Shown: positions 11,662 to 21,906 of the stretch, in pieces
Layout of the letters: each line of letters begins with the position of its first letter
Position numbering within the stretch: position 1 is the first letter of the stretch
Assembly (NCBI GenBank): GCA_019022495.1
Contig: JAFEKR010000016.1
Location: forward strand, 992,001-1,056,000
From: Epichloe hybrida
Lineage: Eukaryota > Ascomycota > Sordariomycetes > Hypocreales > Clavicipitaceae
Direction: 5' to 3'
Length of the DNA: 64,000 bases
Translations under genes and position numbers: made by a program
The notes under the pieces: generated by a model
Database searches by the model: none
What the model saw: only the letters and a program-made list of their open reading frames with translations
Told to the model about the DNA's origin: nothing

Positions 11662-13431
11662 TCACTCATCCAGCAATCCCACCGTCCAATGCACGATTCT
11701 GTCAACACCCTGGCCGTGAATGGCACCCACGGGGATAGCCGTGCACTTTTGCGTCCACGCCCCTTCCACGCCGCTCGGATGCTTCACCTCGCCGTTTGTG
11801 ATCCCATCCAGATACGTCTTCAGTTCAGTGAAATTCGCCTGCGTCTCCGGTAAATCCGCCTTGGTGGCAACCACGAACCACGGCTTGCCTGCAATGTGCA
11901 GCCCGGACTGGGCATCGTCTTCGGCAAAGGCCGCGGGACCGGCGTAGTCGGCGTTGATGAGATTGATGGGGCCGCGGGTCGGGGCGTCGACGGCCGAGTC
12001 CCATTCGATATGGGCTTCGAGTTCGCGATCGCGCTCTTCCTCGTCGCGCATCTGCGCGTAGAGACCTACTTCGCGCCAGAGCGCGTTCAGGGCAGCCACG
12101 GCGTTGCCGGCAGATAAGTCGATGACAAAGGCCAGCACGCCTGCGCGCTCGACGTGGCGAAGGAAAGCAATGCCTAGGCCGCGATCGAGATGGGCGCCTT
12201 CGATGAGGCCGGGGATGTCGGCGACAGTGAATCTCGTTCTGGGGTCGACGTGGGTGTCTGAGGAGTCGTCGTAGGTTGTGCCAGGTGACGTGGGTTTGCG
12301 ATTGCGTCGGGTGATGCTGGGCTGACCCGAGTATTTGTCCAGCACGACCGTCCCAATGTTGGGCTGCAGCGTGGTGAATGCCCAGCTCCCTACTCTGGTA
12401 CGACTGTTGGTCATGGCTCGCAGCAAGGTGCTCTTGCCTGCGTTGGGGAGGCCAACGAGTCCCACGTCGGCGAGAAGCTTCAGCTCGAGGGTGACTTTCA
12501 TAGACACGGCTTCTTCTCCCTTGGTAGCAAATATCGGTTTGGGATGTTCCCGCGAGGTGAAGTGCGAGTTACCCAGGCCGCCGATGCCCCCGGCGGCGAG
12601 GAGGATGGGGCGTGGAGTTGGCCGCGACAGGTCGAGGTAGATTGGTGACGGCGGCTGTTGAAGGAGCGGATGACGTCGAGGAAGGCGTGGAAACGATGTG
12701 CTCTTCATCTCGGACTTTGACATTCCTGGGTACAAGAGCCATTTCTGCCGTGATGGGTCGTCAAGTTCCAGTTCTGCGTCGTCATCCTGTTCCTGGGGAG
12801 AGAGCTTCGGCCGGCCTTTTCTGTCCATGACGTCCTCCCCGTCCTCTTGCTCCTCCACCGGGTTCCGTCGCTTTTCTTCATCTAGAAGCATTTGTTCTTT
12901 ACGCTTCTGCTTTTGCAATGTCACGTACGCTCTGATACTCATTGCTTCTTCGGCTGCAGGATCCTGCCTTTCCAGCTCTCGCACAATAGTCCCGACAGGT
13001 ACAGTGATGATGACGTCTTCGCCACGAGCGCCGCCCTTTGCGCTTCCCTGACCATGCTTGCCGCGTCCCGCGCGGATAAATCGCCGCCTTGCTAGCTTGT
13101 GCAGTGACGTCTCGCCGTGGGCAGCTTGAATGTAAACATTCCCCCCCATACCGCCGTCACCGCCGTTGGGAGGGCCATCTGGGAGGAAAGCTTCTCGCAA
13201 AAAGGACACGCAGCCATTGCCGCCGCGGCCGGCATAGAGGGTGAGGTTGGCTTTGTCGGCGAAGCTGGGCGAAGCGTAGTCGTCGGGGCTGGGGTTCAAT
13301 CGCGATTCGGGTAGGTCATTGAACGGGAGTTTGGAGGAGTTGGAGGAGCATCTGGAGGAGCATCGTGAATGGGCTGTGATGGCCACTCGAGAGGTTCGTG
13401 GGCGGATTGCCACTGACCGCAGCAGTGGCAT
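11662..13431 (-). CDS. MTG2: MTG2-like mitochondrial Obg GTPase
   Basis: Obg/CgtA-family GTPase. The yeast homologue Mtg2 associates with the mitochondrial large ribosomal subunit and is needed for its assembly. Single exon, 589 residues. The first ~45 residues are rich in Arg and Ser with few acids, as expected for a mitochondrial presequence. The glycine-rich Obg fold starts near residue 60 (GRGGNGCVSFLRE, GGDGGMGGNVY). It is interrupted at about residues 152-262 by a charged, poorly conserved insert, then resumes with AAGGIGGLGNSHF. GTPase motifs are G1 GLPNAGKST (about 327-335), G3 DIPGL (about 405-409) and G4 TKAD (about 523-526). It faces NCL1 tail to tail with a 247-bp gap. Confidence 0.94.
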   Translation of the reverse strand: MPLLRSVAIRPRTSRVAITAHSRCSSRCSSNSSKLPFNDLPESRLNPSPDDYASPSFADKANLTLYAGRGGNGCVSFLREAFLPDGPPNGGDGGMGGNVYIQAAHGETSLHKLARRRFIRAGRGKHGQGSAKGGARGEDVIITVPVGTIVRELERQDPAAEEAMSIRAYVTLQKQKRKEQMLLDEEKRRNPVEEQEDGEDVMDRKGRPKLSPQEQDDDAELELDDPSRQKWLLYPGMSKSEMKSTSFPRLPRRHPLLQQPPSPIYLDLSRPTPRPILLAAGGIGGLGNSHFTSREHPKPIFATKGEEAVSMKVTLELKLLADVGLVGLPNAGKSTLLRAMTNSRTRVGSWAFTTLQPNIGTVVLDKYSGQPSITRRNRKPTSPGTTYDDSSDTHVDPRTRFTVADIPGLIEGAHLDRGLGIAFLRHVERAGVLAFVIDLSAGNAVAALNALWREVGLYAQMRDEEERDRELEAHIEWDSAVDAPTRGPINLINADYAGPAAFAEDDAQSGLHIAGKPWFVVATKADLPETQANFTELKTYLDGITNGEVKHPSGVEGAWTQKCTAIPVGAIHGQGVDRIVHWTVGLLDE

Positions 13432-14866
13432 GGAGGACGGATCAGCCCAGCAGTGCTGTGATACAATGAATCGATATCAGTGGCCGCATTCAAAGGATCG
13501 CGGCGACCTTGTTATAAACCGTTGCCGCACAGAAAGTGGTTGAATATCGAGATGATGCTTGGGGGAAGACAAGCCCCCGAGAGACCCAGTTATTTTTCCT
13601 GGTGGGCTGTTTGTTAATCAAGCTCAAAGCCAGCTCTTGACATGGGTTGGTCGTGATTGGCTTCGCTTCCTTCTTCCTTCGCTCACTGGTCAATCTGATT
13701 TCCTTCCTGTTCCTGTTTGACGTCTTGTTGCCGCGGCTATCATGATACCCGTGTCCTTTGCAGCCTCTTCGGCCGGGTCGTTCCCACTTTGTACATTTAC
13801 ATTAGGTCGTTACGGAGTACTCGCCGTTGATCGTTGGGTCGCGCTCGCTGGGCCATTTGCTGCCGATCGGGTTGGGCTTGAAGAACATGAATGATGAGAC
13901 GTGTACATACGGATCCGTACGGACGTCCGTATGTACATATGTACTCGACGTGAAGACGTGGCACCACAGCTGTCTGTCTTTCCGTAGACGGCAGGAGCCA
14001 TCTCCATCTTGACGCAGGCTGGCAGGGCAGGGCAGGGGCAGGACGGGGCAGGGCAGCTGCGAAGTCGTCGACCGCCTTTTCCGATGACTTTTGCCTCTTC
14101 ATAATACAGTGGCATAATAATACAGTGGCATAATACAGTGGTGTGTACGGAGTACAGGTAATAAAATCCGGCCGGAGCTGGCTGCAGCCCAATTGGCAAG
14201 TACCAAGACGTCACTCCAACCGCCCTTTTTCCACCCTCCATCTCGACGCCTTGTGACGCCTTGTGACGCCTTGTCGTGGCCGCGACACCCAAGGTGCAGG
14301 AGAATAGCCATTGGGACGCCGCGCCAAACACTCTGATATTTTGCCATCTGACGACGGACTATTCCTTTTCTGTTTCGAACCGTCCCTCCGTCCCTCCAGG
14401 GTCACACCCTTTGTGCGAGTCCGTTGCATTGCGAGTCCATTGCGAGTCCATTCACCCATTCACCCTAACCCAACGTGCTCCGGGTAAGTCTTAAGTCTTC
14501 CCTAATTTTAATTTTCAAATGTTTTTCTCTTCAAATTCCCCGCCCATTGATCGACGTCTCTCTTTCCCTTGTATCGGACCCGGCCGGCTTTTACTCGAAA
14601 CTTCGACACCCCTGTACCGACGTCCGCAAGCTTTTGGGTTCCAATTCTCGATGCAGCCTGGTTCGCAAGACGTACTGGCTCTAGCTGGTGATAACCCGGG
14701 TAGCTGTTAAGCCGATTTTCGGTGTCGTGGACGTGGACGACGTTGGCCGATTTTGTGATGCTTGAAGAACCCTCACCAACTCCCTGTCGACTGGGCTTTG
14801 CCATGTGGCTGAGACGAACTTGAAACACTTTGAAGCGAAAAAATTCGAGCCGCCATCGTTACTGAC
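13432..14866. other. Intergenic region with short repeats and palindromes
   Basis: No gene is supported. It holds two TACGGAGTA motifs (13811-13819 and 14146-14154) and nested palindromes at about 13906-13945 (ACGGATCCGT, ACGGACGTCCGT). Four tandem copies of a cataatacagtgg-like unit lie at 14099-14141, and four copies of acgccttgtg at about 14247-14278. A good donor (GTAAGT) near 14484 could open a 5'-UTR intron of the next gene; this is inference only. Confidence 0.55.
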
Positions 14867-15698
14867 ATGGGATCCATCTTACGGCAAAAGCCCCCAAGGG
14901 CTATATCTCCATGGACCCCAATTGTGCCATTTGCCATGCTCCGGCAAACTTGGCTTGTGAGTGTGAAGCCAGGGGCCTGGAGATGGCAATACGACAAGCT
15001 GAGGACCACATGATGAGATCTGTATATAATGACATAAGGTAACGATCCATGACCCTGACCCTATTCTAACCCCGACTGCCCAGCCTTGCCCAGCCATGCC
15101 CAGCCATATCCATCATCCCGAGCCCTGGCAGCTAACACGAAGAAACAGGGCCTGGGTTCGAGGACACGCTCAGGACTACGTCTTGGAATATTTTCGCCTA
15201 CTTACTGAGAGACGAAAGAATGCCCACACGGCTCATCTGGAACAGATCACCGCTCATGCCTTCTATCACTATAATGCCCCTCCACACCCCAACCAGATAG
15301 CCGATGCTCAGGCCGCCCTCAAGCGAGGCATTGACGAGGACTGGCAAGCCAGTGTACAGCGCTACCCCGAGGTGCTCGAGTACTTCTTTGGCCTCGCGGA
15401 GCTCACTCTGCCGGGGGATGATGAACCCGCTGTCAAAGACCCGCCTCTGAGCGCCTTGAATGGACAACGGAAAGCGACTCGGCGAGGTCTTGAGGGTAGC
15501 GGCAGTGGAAGTGGCAGTGGAAGCGGAAGTGAACGACGAGCACATGCAGCTCTAGCCCCTGCACCATTCCCGCCGCAGTCCACATATTCCGGTCGAGAAA
15601 CAGGACTAGATCGTCGTGCCTCGCTACCATCAGGACGTCGACCGGCCACATCACGGATGCCACCACAACCAGCCTCTTACTACGGAGCGTATGCTTGA
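14867..15698 (+). CDS. Conserved fungal protein of unknown function with an N-terminal Cys motif; one base missing near the start
   Basis: No function known to me. The reading resembles a protein family I believe is widespread in Sordariomycetes. Exons 14867-15038 and 15149-15698 are joined by a 110-bp GT-AG intron that restores an Arg codon (DIR then AWVRGHAQDY). Exon 1 carries the Cys pattern DPNCAICHAPANLACECEA (C-x2-C-H, then C-x-C), possibly metal-binding. Exon 2 has a helical core (YVLEYFRLLTERRK, AALKRGIDEDWQASVQRYPE), then a Gly-Ser repeat and a basic, Pro-rich tail. The ATG at 14867 is one base out of frame with the Cys motif. Adding one C at the gatccat stretch (14871-14877) would give MGSHLTAKAPKGYISMD and about 240 residues. 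Without it, no in-frame start is obvious upstream. Confidence 0.7.
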
Positions 15699-17044
15699 TG
15701 AGCGCAGCGACCATTGCTGTCCTGCGCGAGACCAAACAAACCAGCTCGAGAACGACTCATGTACATTCCCCGGATGCAATAACGAGTGCAACGACATCAC
15801 TGACGAAAAGGCTGTGCGGCCTTGATGAAGAAAAGCAATGATACCGCTTGACTATCTAGCATGTCATCAGTAGCATATGCACCGGTGGCGAGGAAGATGA
15901 CCATGGCGTGGATATGACCCCTCCCAACCAAGCTAGCTGAGTTGAATCAGATTCACAGTTATGGAGACGAATTTGGATTAGAAGACATACGTTCACATTT
16001 GCGTTTTATATTTTTGGAGCATGGGGTTTTGTGAAAAAGTAGGCAAAAAGGGATGAATCCTTTGTCAGGGTTTTTGAAGGCGCACAAATGCACGCTCAGT
16101 CGCATACCACAATGCAGTGGCCCTGAATTGATAAATATCGAGAGTACATAGTGTAAATTAAAGATGTCAGGTATCATCGTGAAGTGATGTACGCTGCTGC
16201 GCCACTGCTGGTCTCGAGCGGCCTTCGGCTGTACGTCTCGCTTTTTATCTCTCAAAATTCCCATCACGAGCGCCAACAATTGGAACCCCAGTGACCCCTT
16301 GGTCAATGTACAATGTTGGCCTACTACTATTAAAGTCTTGTTCCAAACCAACATCGAAGATGACCTGATTGGCATCGCGGAATGGCTAATGACCTCACCT
16401 TGGCATCAGAAAACACCGCACAATTCAAGCCGATGAGCTCACATAATATGCGTCACCAGACACAATGCGATAGATCCCTACCTAGGTAGGTAGTGAACCA
16501 AACAAATAAACAAAACCATTGTTCCTTTTCCCAAGCCTAAGTTGAAGCCTAATCTGCACGCTCGTATTATAAGCTAAGAAGAAGAAAAGACGAACCGGCG
16601 CCAGATCATGACAGACAAAGTAGGAAAGAAAAGAACCAACAAGAGCCCATTTTCTTGCTCTACTTTTGATATATATATTTGCCTTGCCTGCACGCCTAGC
16701 GATCCAGTTTTTCACGTCCGCATGGGTATTTTTTTGTTCTATATTCTTTCTGAAAAGCCCAAACCATACCCATGTAAGATTTATAATATCCCATATAACA
16801 CTTTCTGATAAAGTGGCTTTTGTTTTGAAACGAGGCCATGTGGTGGAGTTGTTGTATTTTCGAGTGCTAGGAAGACGTTTGGTTCATCTGCCATATCTGG
16901 AGAAACAAAAGAGGAAACCAGGGGGAGGAGCAGCATGTAAATGTGACGAGAGAAATCTATGGACAATGTTCGCTTTTTAATTGTTGGTTTTTCTCTAGAG
17001 GGAGAGAAAGAATACGGAACCACCGGACGGCGTGAAGGAGTCTT
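15699..17044. other. Intergenic region, nothing recognised
   Basis: About 1.3 kb, AT-richer than the flanking genes, between the ends of two convergent genes. It probably carries both 3' UTRs. The only structure noted is the palindromic ctacctaggtaggtag at 16479-16494. No RNA gene, repeat or coding segment could be supported. Confidence 0.5.
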
Positions 17045-18853
17045 CTATGACTCCTGCTTGTTGTTGAGGGAGGCGTCCTTGACACCTTCGGTGACTTCGG
17101 CAACCTTGTCGCCGTTAGTGCCGTTGGTTTCGGCCTTCTCGAGCTCCTTCTTGGCTTTCTCGATGTTCTGCACATAAATTTTAGTGACCTGATGTTATAA
17201 ATTTTTCTTTGGGCAAAGACTTTGCATGTATTCATGTCGAATATATTTGTTTAAGGAGAGGGAAGGGGGGGGGGGCAAATGACAAATGACATACGCGCTG
17301 GGTCTGAGCCTCCTGGTCATTCTTCCAGTGGTCAAGCTTGGCCTTGACCTTTTCAATAACGGCAGGGACATCGGCGCTGCTCATGGGGGGATCGATGCCA
17401 ATAAAGGCGCAATCCTGGACCACAGCAGGAGGGCAGCTGAAGAACTTGGAGGATGAAGCGCTGGCGCCGCTCTTCTTACCCTTCTTGCCCTTCTTCACAG
17501 CAGGGGCGTACTCCTCCTCTCGCTCCTCCTTGCGGACGAGCTTGGTGCCCTTGAGAGCAGCGTCGTCGACTGTACGCTGGGCCTGGGCACTTAGACCAGT
17601 GTCGGCCATGAGGGGGCCCTTCTCGACCTTGTGTGTGGGGTCAAGGAACTGGAGGAGGCTGTTGGCACGGCGAATTTCCTCAAAGTAAGCCGGGTCGCTG
17701 GCCTCGGCCAACTTCTTCTCGGCGTCAGCCTTCTTCCTCTCCTGGTTGTAGGCTTCTTGTTCGGCTTGACGGCGAGCCTTGGCCTTTTCCTTGGCCTCGC
17801 GCTCATAGGCCTGGAAAGCCTTCTTCTGACCGTAGTAGTCGTCCTTGAGCTTGCGGATGGCGGCGAACTTCTCCTGATTCTCAGCCTGCAGCTTGGAGCG
17901 CTCGTCGCGAAGGCTCGAGATGCCCTTGTAGGCCTCGTCCTGCTCGGCCTTGATGGCATCGAGCTCGGCCTGAATCTTGTTTAACTTGTCAGACAGGGCC
18001 TTTTGCTCCGGGTCCTCCAAGGTGTCCTTGATCTCCTTGATCTTGGCGCGGAGCTCGTCAATCTGCTTCTGCGAGTCGTCGAACTGGCCAAAGTTCTTGC
18101 GGATCTTGCGCAGACTGGAGATGTCAGCCAGCGCCTTCTTCTCGTCAACGAGCTTCATGGTACCCAAGTTGACCTGCTTTTCGAGCTCGGCAATCTGGCG
18201 GTCGACATCCTCGATGCTCTTGAAAGAGACTTTGGCCTTGGCCGTCTTCTGTTCGGCAATGCGGCTGCGGACCTGCTCGTCGAGACGCTTGATCTGGTCG
18301 AGCTTTGCGTTACGAGCGTTCTTGCCCCCGGCCTGCTTCTGACGGATCTCGCTGGCCTGAGCAATGAGTTCCTGGCGTCGCTTTTGGGAAGGGTTGGGCT
18401 GGTCCTTGTTCTTGTTGGGCATGGCGATGTCGATCTTGGCCTTGATGGCGTTCTGCTCGGTGAAGCATATATATATATTGGTTAGTCATTGTGATTTGCA
18501 AAAATGAATCATCGCATGTTGCATATTGAATGAGCGAAGAACCCCTTTTGATAGCTCTTCCTCCCGACTGGCATACCAACGTCCGTAAATAAGAAAGGAA
18601 AAAAGGGCATCAGCCTGTCGCAACTGGAAGAGCATTGCTCATGCTCCGGCCCCATACCAATCATGACCGGGCGTTTAAAAAATAAGAAAAAAAAAGAGGA
18701 TAGTTCCAAACGTACCAATCGATCCATGGAAGCCTTGTGATCCTTCTCAGCCTTGGCGAGAGCCTCATTGAAGGCCTTCTCATCAGGACGGGTAGGTCGG
18801 GCATTCTGAGCGTCGGCCGCAGGGGCCTTTGCGGATGCAGCAGTGTCAGCCAT
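17045..18853 (-). CDS. BFR1: BFR1-like coiled-coil, polysome/mRNA-associated protein
   Basis: Homologue of yeast Bfr1, an mRNP- and polysome-associated protein at the ER, first found as a multicopy suppressor of brefeldin A sensitivity and linked to nuclear segregation. Exons 18853-18716, 18452-17295 and 17167-17045 give 472 residues. The first intron is long for this window (263 bp), with branch point TGACTAAC before the acceptor. The protein is highly charged and almost entirely coiled coil (RIAEQKTAKAKVSFKSIEDV, KLQAENQEKFAAIRKLKDD). A conserved segment ANSLLQFLDPTHKVEKGPL is followed by a Lys/Gly patch (KKGKKGKKSG). The last exon codes NIEKAKKELEKAET and ends at a TAG at 17045-17047. No membrane segment is seen. 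Confidence 0.9.
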
Positions 18854-20088
18854 TGTGCTTGTCAAACAGAGGAAAGGGCCAAGAGAGATAACCGATGTGA
18901 AGCCGGGTCGAGGGACAAGTCCTCGCAATCAATGGACGGCGAAGAAGAAGGTCTTTAGGGTCTTGAGGCAGCAACAAGTTGGGGGAATTGGAGAGGTGGA
19001 AAATCAGGGGAGGGGCCAAAAAGAAGACGCCAGCAAAGTCGCCAGTGCGTCGTGTCGTCTGGTGGTTTGCTTTGTCCACTGGCAAATGGCAAATGGCAAA
19101 TGGCAAAAAAAGTGTGGCCCTGGTTGGTTGGTCAGGTTGCTGTCTGTCTTCTTTTTTTGGGTGGCCCAGTTACCCAGCTTGGCCCAGAGCTCCTTCCATC
19201 CATGCTACGTGTTCCACATCATGTGTTGTCTATGTAGTTTGGAGCGTGGTCTTCACATCCACACCTCGGGTTTTTTTTTTTTTTTCAGTCTCCGTAGTCC
19301 GTAGTATGATATTTCATCGATGGAGAGGAATATTCAAGGAACAAAGGGAAAAGCAATTCCAGGCCACGTGCGGTGGTGGGGTTGATTGACTTTTCGGTGG
19401 TCAACATCTGAGCTGGCCAATTGCTGCCATGGAAGCTAAGAAAGTCCCCTAAACAAGTTATCGATTAACCGAGTAGAGTGGATTCATGCATGTCACATGA
19501 CCTCCTACCCATCCTGGCCCATTTCCCTGCACCCAACCAGCAAAGCTAATAATAATAATCTGCAACTTGGCGTGTGATCCACGAGCCGGTGCAGACTTTG
19601 CACCGACATTGCATAATACAAATTATATGTGGAGTTATGTGGGGCGGCTATTTTGTACTATCTTTCTTTACACTAGTGTAAACTTTACACAGAGACTACG
19701 CAAAGTACATGGTTTACACCTAAAAATTAGCAGAATTTACTTCTTTCTTAGTATCTAAGCCTATTTTAGGCATTTACGCGGCCCTAGTTAAAAAGATATA
19801 TTATAAATAGGGGGGGATATGGTATTTATGTAATTTAGACAAAATTCCATGAATTTCTATAGATCTTAGCTGACAAAAATGGCTAGCGCGTCCGGTTATA
19901 TGCATTTTGCACCCGTGCAAAGTTTGCACCGGCTCGTGGATCACACGCCAAGGCGACTGAAAAAGGGCAAACAATTTTCCCAGACGACGTTCCGACCCGG
20001 GGGGACGAACCTTTTTGTCTTTTGCGCCAACTCCCAACACCAACGACTTGCCTTCACAAAGTGGGTTACGGAAACGAGAACCGCCGCC
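18854..20088. other. Divergent intergenic region carrying a MITE-like element
   Basis: Shared upstream region of BFR1 and RPB5. It contains an inverted-repeat element (19566-19952, listed separately), a run of T (about 19271-19285), and three tandem gcaaatg units (19081-19104). No gene is seen. Confidence 0.6.
19566..19952. mobile_element. MITE-like element with 38-bp terminal inverted repeats
   Basis: The left end (19566-19603, beginning cttggcgtgtgatccacgag) and right end (19915-19952) are reverse complements over 38 bp with one mismatch. The 387-bp element has an AT-rich interior and no ORF of note, as expected of a non-autonomous DNA element. No clear target-site duplication is visible. 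It ends 136 bp upstream of the RPB5 ATG, so it lies in that gene's promoter region. Confidence 0.8.
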
Positions 20089-21010
20089 ATGGATGACTTG
20101 CCCAACGACGCCAAGTCGAAGGAGGTGGTGAGGCTCTGGCGAGCATGGAGGACGGTGCACGAAATGGTTGCAGATCGGGTACGTTGAGCTGCGAAGGACA
20201 GAGAGAGAGAGGGGGGGGGAGAGGGAGAGGCACTGCACTGCGTCGCACGAGGGAGCAGACCAATCTGACTGACTGCATCCTCCAGGAGTACGAGCTGGCA
20301 GAAGAAGAGGTCAACATCTCGCTCGACCGATTCCGCGACGAATACTGCAACCCAGATGGCTCAGTAATGTATAGCTTCACTCACCCCTTCTCTTGTTTTG
20401 GGGGGGGGGGGGAGGCGCGGAAAAAAACCCCCCCCCTCCCCAAAAAACCACTTTCTAAACAATATACTCACTCCAACTCCTCAGCCGATCTAAACTCCAA
20501 TTCTCCGCGCGCCCCAGCGACGCCATGCTCAGGAAGAATACACCACCCGCGACCGAATCCAACCCTGACCCCATCCCAGACTGCGGCCCCGTCTGGGTCG
20601 AGTTCCTCACCGACAAGCAATTCGGTGTCGGCCAGATCCGCCAGTTTGCCAAATACACCATCTCCAACCACTATAAGACGGGCATCATGGTCACGCACGT
20701 GGCCCTCTCGCCCGCCGCCCGCAAGTCCCTCGCCAGCGTGGAGAACCTCGCCAAGATCGAATGCTTCCTCGAAGACGACCTGCTCGTCAATATCACGCAC
20801 CACGAGCTCGTGCCCCGCCACGTCCTGCTGTCCCGGGAGGAGAAGACGGCGCTGTTGAAGAGATATCGTCTCAAGGAGACGCAGCTGCCGAGAATTCTGC
20901 AAAAGGATCCTGTGGCGAGGTACCTGGGCCTTAGGAGGGGCCAGGTCGTCAAGATCATTCGTGTCAGTGAGACGGCGGGACGGTATGCCAGCTATAGACT
21001 GTGCGTTTGA
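20089..21010 (+). CDS. RPB5: RPB5 (RPABC1), shared subunit of RNA polymerases I, II and III
   Basis: Common subunit of all three nuclear RNA polymerases, in the lower jaw of the enzyme. Exons 20089-20178, 20286-20368 and 20485-21010 give 232 residues, close to the usual ~215. Exon 1 codes the N-terminal helical jaw domain (LWRAWRTVHEMVADR), exon 2 continues it (AEEEVNISLDRFRDEYCN), and exon 3 holds the assembly domain with VNITHHELVPRH, LLKRYRLKETQLPRI and DPVARYLGLRRGQVVKI. Exon 2 could end at TCA or, as chosen here, after ..GTAAT at 20368, because only that keeps exon 3 in frame (SVIRSKLQFSARPSDAM). Intron 2 contains an 11-G run followed by C-runs, a likely sequencing-difficulty spot. Confidence 0.95.
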
Positions 21011-21906
21011 GGCGGTGCAGCGCAGTGCAGTTGCAGTGTACGAAGGGGAAGGAAGCTTATGAGGGCCAGATTGCGACTGGGTGAGTCAGGGGTTTCACAC
21101 CAGCAATGTGATAAACGATGGGGCGATTGATTCAGAGATAAAAAGATTAAGCTGGCGTTTTGGGGATTTTTTTTTTTTTTCTTCCTCAGGATTTTTCTTA
21201 AATTTTCTTCAAAACAAATGCGCGAGACACAAGGTAGATCTGCGCAATACCGACTGAGCAAACTGGTTTGAGCTGTACCGTGCGTGTATGGATGCAGTTG
21301 TCTCTGTCTGTCTGTCTGTCTGTCTACATGCCGCGCATAAGGCGTTGGCCTTCCCAACGTTTTGTAGGCGACATACTCACTCACTGTCGCTGGTTGCCCC
21401 GACGGGTCCCGTCGTCGGGCGCCTACCACTTGCCCGTTGCAACGAAATATAAGAGTCACATGTGAGGAATTGAGAAAATCCCCCAGTCCATCATCATCAG
21501 CACATGGCTTTTCCTCATCCAGACTTTCAAGCTCAAAGCTGCATATACTCCGTACGCCGAGAGACGTCCATTGTTCGTCAGAAACTCATTCATCTATTCA
21601 ATCACTAGGTATATGCTTCCCCACTGACATGAAGTTCATTACACGCGCAAGCCCGTCCGTAACCGTCTCAGTGAGAGCCATCAAGAAAACGCCACCGCTA
21701 GATATCGGCTCTTGCCGGGGTATATGTCAAAACAGAGAAGCCCAAAAACAAAAAAAAAAATTTAAAAAAGATTAGACCAGACGCCAGATTCCTCCTCTTC
21801 AATACCTAAATAGTCAAGTTCGTGTCCAAGAAAGAAAATGATTAAGGTGGAAAGCACAGGTCGTGCCTTTTGTTGCAGATCAAGGGAAGACAAGTTCAAC
21901 GACAGG
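21011..21906. other. Intergenic region between RPB5 and the membrane-protein gene
   Basis: Convergent spacer of about 0.9 kb with no gene seen. It holds a T-run at about 21168-21180, a tctg tetranucleotide array at 21300-21323, an A-run near 21751-21759 and one TACTCCGTA motif at 21546-21554. Confidence 0.5.

Noticed and set aside
20400..20470. Poly-G/poly-C block as a structured element
   Set aside because: Lies in RPB5 intron 2 and is more simply low-complexity intron sequence.
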